Shown: in pieces, positions 1 to 12,561 of the stretch
Position numbering within the stretch: position 1 is the first letter of the stretch
Layout: each line of letters begins with the position of its first letter
Source of the DNA: Prunus persica
Lineage: Eukaryota; Streptophyta; Magnoliopsida; Rosales; Rosaceae
DNA length: 64,000 nt
NCBI RefSeq assembly: GCF_000346465.2
Contig: NC_034009.1
Coordinates: 35,161,557-35,225,556 of the forward strand
Direction of reading: 5' to 3'
The notes under the pieces: model-generated
The model's database searches: none
The model's input: the letters and a program-made list of their open reading frames with translations, nothing else
What the model was told of the DNA's origin: nothing
Program-made: the position numbers and the translations under genes

Positions 1-3000
1 TGTTTTACAAATACATGGTAGTGGGAGAAAACGTGAGTTTATGTGAGTTAGTGTGCACCTCACTCAACTTAAACCCACAACTCTTCATCAAGTAAGTGAT
101 CAACTTAATGACATCCGCCAAACTTGAAGACATACAACGAACTTCAAGGAATCCGCCCACCTTGGATCTTCGACGAAACATTAAGAAATCCGTTGAGCTT
201 GATTAGCATCTGTCGATCTACATGACATCTGTTGGAAACTTGGGTGGAACATCAAGACATCCGTCAAACTCCAAGGGATCCTGGACCTTCATGATATCCA
301 TTGTAGATGAAATGGGTTTGAAAGCAAGTAAACATATAGCCATAAATGATAATCAGTTCATTCTTACAGTGAGTGATTAATCTAGCTTCTTTCATGCTTC
401 CTAAGGTGTTCATCCACATGATTAAAAAGTGGAAAGTAAGAATTAAAACTGATTAAGAGGCGGTTGTATAAAAACTTTAGGTATGAAGTGACTCAAGTTT
501 ACAAGTAAGAACAAACTAGAAGTTGGTGTCCATGTGGTCTTGAGGTTTCTTCCCTCATTTATGGAGTTAGTGCTAGAATCAGTTTATCATCACAACCTTA
601 CTACTCATCACCGTGCTTGCTCCAGTGTTCCTCTACATAAACATCACAAAGACACATTAGTGGGAGAAGATGTCAGTTTAAGTTAGTTAGTGTGCATCTT
701 ACTCAACTTAAACCCAACACTCTTTTATCAAGTACATGATCAACTTCATGATCGGTGGAAGATCAAGACATCCCTGGACCTTGGAACTTTGAAGCAACAT
801 CAAGACACATGTCGACCTTCTTGATATTATCTTATATGAGTTCGATAGTGTAGATGAAGTGAGTTTGAAAGCGAGTAAACATCTAGCCATGAATGATAAT
901 GAGTACATACTTATGATGAGTAAATAATTTATCAAACAATCAAGCATTATATGACTTACTCATACGCAACAATTATTTTTATTTTCTGAAAATGTGATAA
1001 TTTTCTTCTTTTTGATTTTTTCTCTTGCAATTAATCCCAAAAAGATACAACTTAACAAACTTTGTACAAATTTTAAATATTTTTTTTTTCTCTCCATCCC
1101 CTGATATAAAACAAAAAGTCAAATGAGGAAGCCAGTAAACATATAGTCATTAATGATAATTAATTCATTCTTACGTGAGTGATTAATATAGCTTCTTTTG
1201 TGCTTCTTTCGGTGTTCCTCCACATGATTAAAAAGTAGAAAGTTAAAACTGAAATAGATGGTTGTAGAACAACTTTAGGTATGTAGTGCCTCAAGTTTAC
1301 AAGTCATAACAAACTAGAAGTTAGTGTCCATGCGGTCTTGAGGTTCCTTCCTTCATTTATGAAGTCGGTACTAGAATCAGTTTATCACCATAACCTAGCT
1401 ACTCCTCACCGTGCTTGCTCTGGTGTTCCTCCACATGAACATCACAAAGACATGGTAGTGGAAGAATATGTCAGTTTAAGTGAGTTGGTGTACACCTCAC
1501 TCAACTTTAACCCACCACTTTTCATGGTCGGCAGAACATCAAGACATCCGTCGAACTTGAAGATATTCGGCAAACTTCATGGTCGGAGGAAGATCAAGAT
1601 ATACTTGATTGGCATCCACCGACCTCTATGACATATGAGGATGTTGATGACATCCTCGGACCTTGGAACTTCTACGCAACATCAATACACCCACCGACCT
1701 TCTTGATATTATATTCTATGAGTTCGATAATGTTGATGAAATGGGTTTCGAAGCGAGTAAACATCTAGCTATGAATGATAATCAGTACATGCTTGGAATG
1801 AGTGAATGATCTATCAAACAATAGAGCATTATATGACTTACTCATACTCAACAATTATCTTTATTTTTTGAAAATATGATGATTTTCTTCTTTTTGATTG
1901 TTTGTCTTGCAGTTATTCCCAAATGATCATGTGAAAAAGATACAACTTAACAAACTTTGTATAAATTTCAAACATTTTTTCTCTCTATTCCCTTATATAA
2001 AACAAAAATTCAAGGGAGGTAAGATTTGACATATTCACCCTTACAATCAATATAAATATGCATCCGTAAATATGTGATTAAAATATGGAAAGTACAAATG
2101 AGAACTGAATTAAGAGTCGGTTGTAGAACAACTTTTGGTATGGAGTGACTCAAATTTACAAGTTGAAACAAACTAGAATTTGATGACCACGCGGTCTTGA
2201 GGTTCATTCTCTCCTGTGTGGAGTTAGTGCTAGAAGCAATTTATCGCCACAACCTACCTAATCCTCACCGTGCTTGCTTCGGTATTTCACCACATGAGCA
2301 TTACAAAGACATGATAATAGGAGAAGATGTCAGTTTAAATGAATTAGTGTACACCTCACTCAACTTAACCCCACAAATCTTCATCAAATAAGTGATCAAC
2401 TTCATGAAATCCACTAAACTTAAAGACTTACAACGAACGTCAAGGAATCTGTCGACCTTACTTAGGCGAAACATCAAGAAATTCACCCAAACTTGATTGA
2501 CGTCCACCGACCTTAATGAAATCCGTTAACCTTAGAGACTTGGGTGGAACATCAAGACATCCCTTAAACTCCAAGGCATTCCGGACCTTCATGACATCCG
2601 CCGACCTTGGAACTTCACCGTAACATCAAGACATCCGCCGACCTTGGACCTTAAACCTCATCTCCTAGATTATCTTCTATGAGTTTAAAAGTGTAGATGA
2701 AATGGGTTTGGAAGTGAGTAAACATATAGCCATGAATGATAATAAGTTTTTCTTGTGATGAGTGAATAATCTAGCTTCATTCTTGCTTCCTGGGTGAATA
2801 AGCCAACAATATTTGACATATTGATATTTAGCATCAATATAAACATATGCATGAGTGAATAAATGATTAAAAGGTGGCAATTGCAAATTATAACCGAATT
2901 AAGAGATGGTTGTACAATAGCTTTAGGTATGGAGTGGCTCAAGTTTACAAGTCAGAACAAACAAGAATTTGGTGATCATGGGGTCTTGAGTGTTCTTCCT

Positions 3001-3510
3001 TCCTTTATGAATTTGGTGTTGGTTGGTGTGTATCGCCACAGCCTAGCTACTCATCACTGTGTTTCCTCCATTGGTTCTCCAACATCACAAATACATGGTA
3101 GTGGTAGAAGATGTCAGTTTTAGTGAGTCAATGGGCACCTCACGCAACTTAAACCCATAACTTGTCATCAAGTACGTGATCAAATTCATGACATCCACCA
3201 AACTTGAAGACATCCGATGAACTTCAAGGCATCCGCCGACCTTGGAACTTCGGTGGAACATTAAGACATCCGCCAAACTTTATTAGCATATGTCGACCGT
3301 TATGACATCTGCCAACATTGGAGACTTGGGTGGAACATCAAGACATCTGCCAAACTTCAAGACATTTGCGGACCTTCATGACGTCCGCCGACCTTGGAAC
3401 TTCGGCGCAACATCAAGATATTTGTCGACCTTCTTGATATTAGTTTTAACTTTCAACCTAATATCTTAGATTATCTTCTATGAGTTCGTTTGGAAACCAA
3501 TAAACATCTA
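1..3510. repeat. Diverged tandem repeat array, about five units
   Basis: The same block recurs with shared landmarks. A segment reading like GTGTCCATG.GGTCTTGAGG recurs near 520, 1325, 2183 and 2973. A segment ending CACTCAACTT recurs near 59, 696, 1498, 2357 and 3140, so units are about 0.64-0.86 kb and the first is cut by the window edge. Each unit also holds short internal repeats of the type CATCAAGACATCCGCCGACC. Open frames inside (for example near 1338-1631 and 2197-2391) differ in frame and length between units and have no recognisable domain, so I treat the array as non-coding. The family of origin is unknown; decayed transposon-derived satellite is the best guess. Confidence 0.75.
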
Positions 3511-4300
3511 GCAAGAGAAAACAAGGAAATGAGAACACAATTTTTTACATGAAGTTTCTTTCTTTCTTTTGTTGTTGTTGATTTTATTGTTTTTCCATCT
3601 GTTATTTGTGAGAGATTTGCTTTCCTTCTCCTATATACTTGTAAGCCATTTAGTAAACCACGATTTAGACAATTAACTTTTTTTTTTCATTTTTTTTTCA
3701 TTAGACATTTGTTTTGTTTCTCCTAAAATAGTACCAGCGGTTTAATAAACCACCAAATGATAACTTGTTTGCATTTTTACATTGAGAATTATTTTTTCAT
3801 GTCATGAAATAACTTATAAAAAAAAAAAACACATTATTATTATTATTATTATTTTGGTGCTTGGGGATAAGATTACTAGGTAATTGCCTGCCTCTATCCA
3901 AATCAAATTACACATTATTGTTTAATAATTTGACGGCTTGGAGGAGTAAAAGAAAGTATTTGGTAATAAATAATATGTCGAAAATAAGTTGAAAGCAAAG
4001 AATATGATGAGCTGGAAATAAAAAATAAAAAAAAATTACGAGCAGCAGCTTCAACGTAAATCTGATTTCGACCAGGGTCCGAAGTCCACAGTCCAATCAA
4101 GAAAGTAGGCTCATCGCCGAATACAGCTAGACGTTGTATTCATCTGAAAAACGAGGGAGAATTTGGTCAGCTTTGGGCCACAAGAAAAGTATTAAAACCA
4201 TTAAATTTAAACCGCTACGTAAATATTAAAAACCCAATTTCTATTTTCTCATTCCTTTTCTCTCACCAAATTCCCGAACTTGAAGAAGAAGAAGAAGAAA
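3511..4300. other. Intergenic, AT-rich, 5' flank of DnaJ-type gene
   Basis: No gene seen. It contains T-runs, a short (TTA)n tract near 3834-3853, and ends in the GAAGAAGAAG 5' leader immediately before the ATG at 4301. Confidence 0.6.
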
Positions 4301-5426
4301 ATGACGAGCTGTTTGTGCTGCAGACCAGCGATTGTGGCCAAATCAATTCACAACGAGGGCTTTGCGTCGCCGTCTAGAGCTCTAAATCGTGTTGCTGGGG
4401 TTGTACCTTCCGGTACAAACGGGAGGTCCTTCAGTTCAAGGTTTCGTGGCGTGCGCGCTTCAGCTGTGGACTCGTATGAGAGCTCTTCTGATTTCGTCAA
4501 TCGCATGGAAAAAGCCTGGTTAATATCCAAGGTAATTCTCATCAATCATATTTTCCAAAACTTCAGTTTCAATATTCGATTGTGTTGTCGTCAATTGGGT
4601 GTGGTTTTATTCAGTAAAATTGAATTGAAATTCAATAGTTATGTATGAGAGAGCAGACGCAGCATAAATGAGTGAAAGGCTAGACTTTTGGTATTGATGA
4701 ATTCTACTTTTGGCTGATTGGTTTTGAAAATTGTTCAATTGCCTATGACTCAAACTCTAGAAGACAACATGTCTGTCAATTTTGTGTTCTTCAAATAGGT
4801 TTTGGTTGTGTGAATTTCTTGCAAATCATTTCTAGCTGGAAAGGAAATGTAGAGAAGGTGCGGTCCTAAATTAGAACTGAAGTAGTTAAGTACATGAGAT
4901 TGTATGGAAAGATGGATGTTTATCTGGGATTATGTTGTTAGTGAATGCTAAAGACAGTCGCCTGCATACTTGTGGAAGATTGCTTTGTCAATGGTTGATG
5001 CATGTGGGTTGGAGTTGTACATGCATCAACCATTCAAAGCCACACACACAAACCTTTTTATCATCTTCTAATTCTTCAATGTTTATGCTACTTACAGCAA
5101 CCAAGGCCTGTTGCTTGTTCTTCTTGCGACTCAAACGGTCATATTGAATGCAAATGGTGTGGGGGCACAGGCTTCTTTATGCTCGGCGATAACATGCTTT
5201 GCCAAGTCCCTTCGAGAGGTACTAGTTGTGTTATTTGTACTGGAAAGGTAAGTCAAATCTTCCAAGAGCCTGTCAGTGATAGTTACTATCATCCCTCAGT
5301 TTCCAATATGCATTTGGATTAAACCCCCCATATCTCATGTTCCTCCAGGGATCAATGTGTTGCTCTGATTGCAAAGGAACAGGCTTTCGTGCCAAGTGGT
5401 TAGGACAGCCCCCTATTTCCAAGTAG
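4301..5426 (+). CDS. DnaJ/Hsp40 cysteine-rich domain protein, probably chloroplast
   Basis: Three exons join in frame: 4301-4531, 5098-5247 and 5349-5426, giving 152 residues, all with GT-AG introns. The start ATG at 4301 follows a purine-rich leader. The first ~55 residues are rich in Ser, Arg and Ala and look like a plastid transit peptide (inference). Residues 84-138 hold four CxxC repeats, C84-C87, C95-C98, C121-C124 and C132-C135, most followed by GxG, which is the DnaJ zinc-finger pattern without J-domain. This stand-alone zinc-finger class includes the plastid proteins BSD2 (Rubisco assembly) and LQY1 (photosystem II repair). The sequence did not look like either exactly, so only the family is named. 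It probably acts as a redox or holdase-type chaperone in plastids. Confidence 0.85.
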
Positions 5427-6356
5427 CAGCCTTGCTCGAAAGACGTCTGCGCTGTCGGAAAGATTCAACCATCAAAAACTGCTGTAGAAAATGCAGTGAC
5501 ATCTTGTTCATGTTGTAACAAATTCTTCTCTGTTTCTTTTAGGGCCTCTATGGTCAAGTTATGATAGTTAAATATTCCTTAAATCCACAATAAAAAGTTA
5601 TACCTTCTTGTTTTAGATTGTGTAGTCCACACACAGAACATCACCCTTTACTAGTTTTACCTTATTCATTTTAATTCTTGGAATGTATATAGTCATTGCC
5701 TGCACAATATTCTATTACCACATTGGTTTATTGAATTATTGTTGTTAGAACTGTGGTTAAGAAGTTTTGCTCTCAGAATGAAATCACCACAAAAGCAACT
5801 GTTAATTTCTTCATGCTTCAATTTCTTGTAGATTAACCACCTCATCGATTCTATCTATGAAGATTTCGTCAATAACATATTAAATCAGGCCAAGGGAAAA
5901 AAATAAATAAATATGAACAATGCACAAATTATTCTCGTAAGATTCACATTCTCCACACTATCAAGATCCCGAGGCTTTCCCTTACCTTCAAATAGCCTGC
6001 CGTCTCAAGTGATCGTGTAAAAGTAGACATATTAAAGAACAGAAAAGAATATCAAGATAACTTCTGTGAACCAAAAGGTGGCAAAGCAAGGTAACCAACA
6101 TGCATTTCTACCTGCTCTGCTACATAAATCTATAACAAAAGGATGAACTTGGTTTTTCTCCCAATACAATGCAACAACACAATGTAACCAGATATACATA
6201 TGAACAGATCATCTACTCAACAAGATTGACGATGTTCCAAACTTTTTGGCAGTACCGCGATATTTAACTTGATCCGCTATGATTACATCACATCAGGAGC
6301 TTGAAATTAATGCTTGGTGCCCAAAAGTGTTGGAGCTTGAAAGATGTTCAGTTGCT
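5427..6356. other. Intergenic between convergent genes
   Basis: This lies between the stop of the DnaJ-type gene (+) and the stop of SKA2 (-). It should hold both 3' UTRs. No further coding sequence or repeat family was recognised. Confidence 0.55.
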
Positions 6357-7936
6357 TTAAACTATAGCTGAGAAGAGTAATTGATTAATATCCTCAGAAT
6401 CTGAATCGTGCTTTTCATCCCCTGCATCAACAACACATCAATATTTTTTCCATAACTCTAGATGCATTCTTCCCAGTAAAACTTCATCAAGATATTGCTG
6501 GCCATGCATTCTTTCCAGTAAATTATCAAGGGTGCTCCCAATGGAGCCACCACAGAGAAAAGGCATTAAATTCTAGAGTTTTTACATCTCTCTAAGAACA
6601 TTTTTAGGTCCTCATAGCAAGGCTGAATGTCAAGATATTTCTTTAGTGAATTAGGGACAGTCCTTGCGCTCCAACGAAGGAAATAAAATGGGAAGCCTCA
6701 AATTGACCAACATGCCCTGCTTATATCATTACTTATTTTGAACGAATATGAACACTAACCTCGCAAAACATTGAAACTTCCTACCATTTCTTATTTTGAA
6801 GAAGCAGATAAGATTTCTTAGTACATTTAACACCCTTTCATCATTACTAATGAAGCAGTGATATATTATACCTACATGACCAGCATCATCAATATTCTCC
6901 CTACAGTATAAGTTATAGTATTTCAGTATTTACCTGTTTTTGATCTGACTTGAACCGTCCACTCATCAATGATCTGCATTCAGAGATCAACACCGTCATA
7001 ACATTGCATCCGAAGCCCTCTAAATACATGAAAATGAGCTAAAGATGTAACAAAAGCGAAGGTTGGGAGTGTAGCAAGGCCTAGCTGTGGTGCTTTACTG
7101 AAGAATAAAGCTACCCACGTATTATCTTTGCAAGGGCATTTATTTAGAAAGATTTCCTAGCCAAAGATTTGATCTTGGTTGCTTGCTGGCAGATGGCGCA
7201 AACACTTGAGACACCATCTGGAAACTAGACAACCATACACATTGGTATGCTAACAACAACAAACAACATTAATACTGAAAACATGGATTATTCTGATGCA
7301 CCATTTCGTTGCCATATCAAAGGGAGAAACCAAATATTCTCAGCTTTTATTTCTTGGACTACATAAAGACATGCCAGGATAGATATAATATAGTGACCAA
7401 TTCATTAAATTTTGATGTTTACTTTCACTCTAATTATCAATTTCATACTGGCTCAAATATTTACAGTAACGCAAATAAAGTGTACCCAAAAGGCACTAAC
7501 CTGATTGAAGTTAGCAAAAGCAGAATCTTCAGAATCAGTGTTGGGGGAAATTCCCATCGACGCCTCCATCCGCTGCACTAGATTTCTGTTCCCAACCAGA
7601 GTCGTCCTAGCCTGGTCAATCAAATCCTACAAAACCCAAATTACTGAAATCAAATTGAAACCAAATCAAACTAAACAAATTTCACATACAGGGCGAGAAA
7701 AAGAAAATGACCTGTTTGGCTGAAAGAAGTTCACGGCATTGCTCTTCCAAGGTCGACAATTCTTCTTGAATCTTCTTTATCCTTGAAACCAGCTTCATCG
7801 GGTTTGCATTTTCGGGGTAGATTTGCTGGAACTCCCTCTCGAGCCTGTGCTGAACCACCGTGAGATCGTGGTTCGCCTTCGTCAACAGTTTCACCAAGCC
7901 ATCCGTTGCTTCATGGTGCTCGCTTACGTGTCCCAT
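6357..7936 (-). CDS. SKA2: Spindle and kinetochore-associated protein 2 homologue
   Basis: Four minus-strand exons join in frame: 7936-7712, 7626-7501, 6973-6934 and 6421-6357, giving 151 residues. All introns are GT-AG. The first exon encodes an amphipathic, coiled-coil-like stretch (residues ~15-70) with the pattern of SKA2: a long helix with HRLEREFQ, then a helix with ISRI/KKIQEELSTLEEQ-type heptads. SKA2 is a subunit of the SKA complex, which with SKA1 and SKA3 couples kinetochores to spindle microtubules. The C-terminus is acidic (DSDSED). The gene is divergent from the CCCH/G-patch gene that starts at 9156. From memory the Arabidopsis homologues of both lie close together on chromosome 2. 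Exon 3 (40 bases) is small, so its boundaries rest on splice sites and phase alone. Confidence 0.82.
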
Positions 7937-9155
7937 TTCTTCAAATGACCTTCTCTCTCCTAGGGTTTTTGCTCTCTGTTCAGTCTGTTCACGGAACTCG
8001 ACAATTTACCCGCCTCTGAAGCTCTCCGACTGAGTTTGCTTCGCGGTTTTGAATTTTAATTTCTCGGAGCAATGTGCACAATTCAACTGTATTGAGGCCC
8101 AATTTTATTTAATTGTTATTGTATTGCAGAATAGGACATGTTGAAATATTTTATTTTAATTTTAAAAACACGATGCAGTAAGATTTTGTTCGACTTTTTT
8201 TTTTGTTAATCAAAGCTTGACATATCATAATCTTAAGGGTTAAATATTTTTTTGACCACTGAAAAAATATAAGTCAAATTGATCATTGTGTTTTTCAAAA
8301 TTTACAATTTATAGACATTACGTTAAGTGCAATTTTTATTTTTATTTTTTTCAGGAAGCATTTTTTGACTTTTTCCTTTAACTCACTGAGTTAGGATATA
8401 TTGTGCTATTAGGAATTAACATACTGAGAGAAATCTTGGGTTGAAATAGAAATTGTGAGGTATAAGAAAAATAAAAAAGGCAAATCAAATTAAAATGAAA
8501 TCAACTACTTTCCAATATATTTTTGGTGCTCAATATCACATTGATTACATCTCCTTACCATCTGAGGTCACAATGCACTTTTCACTCAATCGATTCAAGC
8601 TTCAATATAGCATCCAATTCATGACTTATACCTCACAATTCCGATTTCAATCCAAGATTTTTCCCAATTTGTTAAACCCTAATAGCATATTATACCTTAA
8701 CTCATAAAAATATAAAAATAAAAATTGCACTTAAAACTAAGTCAATGGAAGATAATAGAATGTCTATAAATTGTAAACTTTGAGAAACATAATAACCAAT
8801 TTGACTAAAACAATTTTTCAATGACCAAATTAAATTTTCGTGTAAAATTCAATGACCAAAAAGGTATGTAGTCCCAAATCTGAACGCATACCTTCCTTCT
8901 CTCTCGCCACATGAGTTAGCTCGAGGAGTTTCACGGTTTCGGCTTCTGACTCAGAGACCAAGTTATGTTTTGGGCTTTTGAATTTTAATGTTTCAGCGAA
9001 ACAGGGCCAATGAGCGCAATTACTCTATTTGGACCCAATTTCAAATATTTGAAGTATTGGCCTGTCTGAGGAGCCCAAGCTCCTTTTCTTTTTTCTTTTT
9101 TTTATACCGAACGGGGTTTCAACGTCGGAGAAGAGTAAGCGTTTGGAACACAACT
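7937..9155. promoter_or_regulatory. Divergent intergenic region SKA2 / CCCH gene
   Basis: It holds the 5' flanks of two genes pointing away from each other. About half of it is the 639-bp foldback element at 8237-8875. No clear TATA box was seen on either side. Confidence 0.5.
8237..8875. mobile_element. Foldback MITE-like element, 639 bp
   Basis: The two halves are inverted copies. The left arm starts GGGTTAAATATTTTTTTGAC and the right arm, read on the minus strand, starts GGGACTACATACCTTTTTGG. The match continues through a block containing TTTACAATTTATAGACATT and AAGTGCAATTTTTATTTTTA, and through AATTGTGAGGTATAAG on both sides of a short centre near 8500-8610. The arms are roughly 250 bases. 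Flanks read TAA on the left and AAA on the right, so a 3-bp target duplication is possible but imperfect. It encodes nothing recognisable. It is probably a non-autonomous DNA element of the kind that spreads near plant genes. Confidence 0.75.
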
Positions 9156-11842
9156 ATGGCAAACGAGGAAGAGAGGGTTCTAGAGAACCTGCTGGAGCTT
9201 CAATTGCAAGAGCAACGAGTCTCTCTCGCTACCATCAACGACGCTTTAGCCTCCGAGCCTAACAATACCGAGATACTCGCGGTACATCCTCTTTTACTCT
9301 AATGTGTAAACTTTCTGTTTGGTAACCGAGAAAAACCACGAAAGAACACGGATAATGTTAGGTTTTACGTTTTATTGTGTTGGTGGAGTACGATTTTGTT
9401 CTAATCCAGCTGAGAGTTGGCAATAAAAGCGTAGAACTTTCAATTTGTACAATTTGATTGCTGAATTTGTCAAATGAATTATCTTATTAGTATTATGATA
9501 TTTATATTCAGTTCCAGATAGGTTATTGTGCTTGAAATTAGCTTAAATGGGTTGCATTCAGAAATGTGAAGGATCAAGGTCTTAGCTCTGCAAGTTAATG
9601 ATCTTTTAGGAAAGATAAGTCTGTATGTGATGCAATGGAAATATAGGTCGGTTTTTGAAAGCCATTATATTTATGCCCTCTGAGAACCCACTTAAATGCA
9701 GAGACTTTGTGTGAGTGACTCGTTAGACATTGTTACATTGTGGTTATGTTTTCTCAGCTTCATGAGGAGATTGTTCAGGCGATTAAAGATGCTGAGGAAG
9801 GGCTCCTGCACCTTAAACGTGCTCGGTTATTACGAGAAGCTGATTTAGTATTAGATGGTTCTGCTCATGCTGATGAGGATGTCAAGATGGAGACTCTTGA
9901 TCCAACAGATGTTGAGCCGGAGCCGCTAGAGGAACCGAGCTATACTGTTGGGTCGAAATGTAGGTTCTGTCACACTGATGGGCGCTGGTATAATGGTCAA
10001 GTTATAGGGTTGGATGGTTCTAATTCTGCTAAGATTTCTTTCCTCACTCCTACATCAGAAAATATGCTGGTGTGTACGTTCACTGATCCTCTGTCTATCT
10101 TGTTAATTGTTATTTTTGTTTCTATAGCGTTTTCAGTAATGACTTTGGAGAGGAACATACTACCCTTGAGTGTAGTCTTTAATTTAATATAAGCAACAAG
10201 GACACAAAGTACAAACATTTCTTATAAGGTTGAACCTGATGGTTTGTGTCACTTTAATAATCAATATGCTAATGCTATGTAACCACTTCAAAATACTAAT
10301 GCTACACCACCAAAGTGCAGATATGCAAGTTCTTTCTACAACAACGATGTCGATTTGGTACTAACTGCCGCTTATCACATGGTATGTTGTTATCATATCT
10401 ATTGATGGACAAGTCAGTTCTGTAACTTGTCTAAAGTCCCACTGCTCTTATTTTTGCATTGTTATTAGCCTCCAGAACAATGCATGGTGTGAGATAGATT
10501 GGTGGGCATAGGCTCATAGCCAGGCTATATTTTAGATTGGCTGGCATAGTTAGCGAGGCTGCATAAGTACTTCACCCCCTTTTCTTCAATGTTGGTCTTG
10601 GTGTATTTCATCTATAACTTCTATTGATCATTTCAGCTGATCCTCTACCTTCTTATTGATTGGGAATCAGCAGCTGTCACTGAATTTAGCTTATCTTGAA
10701 TTTCTCTTTGTTGTACATCTATACTGTGGCTTTGCATCAAGTTTTTAGAAAAGCTGTTTCTTTAAGTTTCAACTATTGATGTTACTGTTGTTTATCAGTT
10801 TTTCTCAGAATCTCCATACTCACCTATTTCTATGCATACAGGAGTTGATGTCCCACTATCCTCACTGAAAAAGTATACCCCAACAATATGGGAGCAGTCA
10901 CATGTGGGGTCAAATATTTGGGCAGTCACTGATGGTAAAACTGGTGTTTGGAGGGAAGCTAAACTTGAATCATGGGATGGTGGTGCGCTTGGTGTTGGGA
11001 AAGTTGTTTTCCGAGATGATGGAAGCTCTGCAAATCTTGGTGAAGAAGCTATTACATTATCGGAGTATGCTCAAATGAGTGCTGAAGAAGAAAGTGATTC
11101 CAGCTCAGAACAATCTGATTTTAGTGACGATGAAGATGAGGGCCCACAGGGTTTAGGATTCCTTGAAAGCACCATCTTGCAGAGGGGCATCCAGACAGAT
11201 ACTGCCATATTTGCAAAGTGGGAGAACCACACCAGGGGCATAGCTTCCAAGATGATGGCCAATATGGGTTACCTTGAAGGAACGGGTCTTGGTGCATCTG
11301 GGCAGGGAATTGTAGATCCCATCTCTGTGAAGGTCCTTCCAGCAAAGCAATCTCTTGACCTTGCTGTTGGTTCTTGTGAAGGCAAAGTTGAAGAGGGTAA
11401 GGAGAATCAAGGAAAGAAGCGTAGCCGGGGTGGTAAGAGGAAACGTGAAAAGAAGTTTGCAGCATTGGCAAGGGCAGCAAAAGAAGAAGAGGAATCCACA
11501 CCAGATGTCTTTAGTCTTATTAATAGCCAACTTGCAATGCATGGTGAAGCTTTGAATGGTGGATCAGGGAAGAAGCAGCAGAACAAAGGTTCAGGGGAGG
11601 GGAAGAGAGTTGATCGACGGGCGTTAGTTGCGTATGATGATGAAGTGAAGGACTTGAAGGTGCGAGTTGTGAAGCTTGAAGAAATGGCGAGTAGAAACAA
11701 AAAAGAGAAGGTGGTTTATGAGGCTGCAATGAGGAAATTGACAGAGACTCGCAAAGCTTTGGCAGAGGCTGAGGCAGCTCAGGCTTCTGCATCAAATGCA
11801 GTTGTCAGTAGAGAAAAAGAGAAGAGATGGCTTAAGTTTTAG
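9156..11842 (+). CDS. C3H22: CCCH zinc finger, Tudor-like and G-patch protein
   Basis: Four exons join in frame: 9156-9281, 9758-10069, 10321-10381 and 10842-11842, giving 499 residues. Domains in order: an N-terminal helical region (1-70); a Tudor-like segment at about 105-146 with [13 protein letters not shown]; a CCCH finger at 148-166 with spacing C-x7-C-x5-C-x3-H; an acidic, Ser-rich linker near 245-270; a G-patch at about 296-335 with [20 protein letters not shown]; and a Lys-rich, coiled-coil C-terminus. This is the plant relative of ZGPAT, an RNA- or nucleic-acid-binding nuclear protein; plant function is little known. The finger is split across a 61-base exon, which explains why it is easy to miss. 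Arabidopsis At2g24830 (zinc finger CCCH 22) is the match I recall. Confidence 0.9.
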
Positions 11843-12561
11843 GACCTCTTGGTATTTATTTTTATGTGCATCATTTGTAATCATATAAACTTTATTTTTA
11901 TTATGGAAATTTCCTAGGTGAAGAATACTTTTTGGTCCCATGAGTTGTACACGAATTGACCTTTTTCTCCTCCCCCAAGATTAATGATATTGTCCCTGAC
12001 TGAAAGTAAAATAGATAAAAAGCAATTCCAATAACTCTCTCTCTCTCTCTCTCTCTCTCTAATTATAAACTCCAATTATATTCTATCTTCTTGACACTTA
12101 AAAAAATAAAACCAAATGTATCAAAAAATAAAAAAATATTTTAAATTATAAAACCTCTCTTTAGGGTCTGACGGGCTTGGGCTTGGGCAGCATCGGTGTA
12201 CCGGTGGGTCATTCTAAACCGTCCGATCTTAAAGGGGCAGTTATACATATACTTAAATCTAATTTTCTTATTTACAGCGTCGGCTCAAGATCCAACGGCC
12301 CATATCCCTGGACTAAACCCCAAATAAACATAAATTGGTCCCTCGTTTTTTTCTTGAGGAAGAAACATAAAGAGTCCGCTTCGTATTGACCAAAAGAATA
12401 AACAGTCACCTTTGGACTCTTTACTTCTCCTCCAAGAACCACACCAGCTAAACTCTCGCTCGCACCTCTTTCTCCCTTTATATAAAACCTTAACTTCAAA
12501 ACCCACTCTCTGTTTTTCTCTCTCTAGACTGTAGCGTACGGTTTTTCTCTCTCGAGAATCA
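11843..12561. promoter_or_regulatory. Promoter and 5' UTR of DRP3-type gene
   Basis: A (CT)13 microsatellite lies at 12035-12060. A TATA-like TTTATATAAAAC sits near 12477-12488, about 75-85 bases before the ATG at 12562, followed by a CT-rich leader. The first part should include the 3' UTR of the CCCH gene. Confidence 0.6.

Noticed and set aside
1338..3276. Several open frames of 60-97 codons in the tandem array
   Set aside because: They lie in the repeat units, change frame and length from unit to unit and have no domain.
11121..11795. Minus-strand frames of up to 129 codons opposite the CCCH/G-patch gene
   Set aside because: They are mirror frames of a well supported exon.
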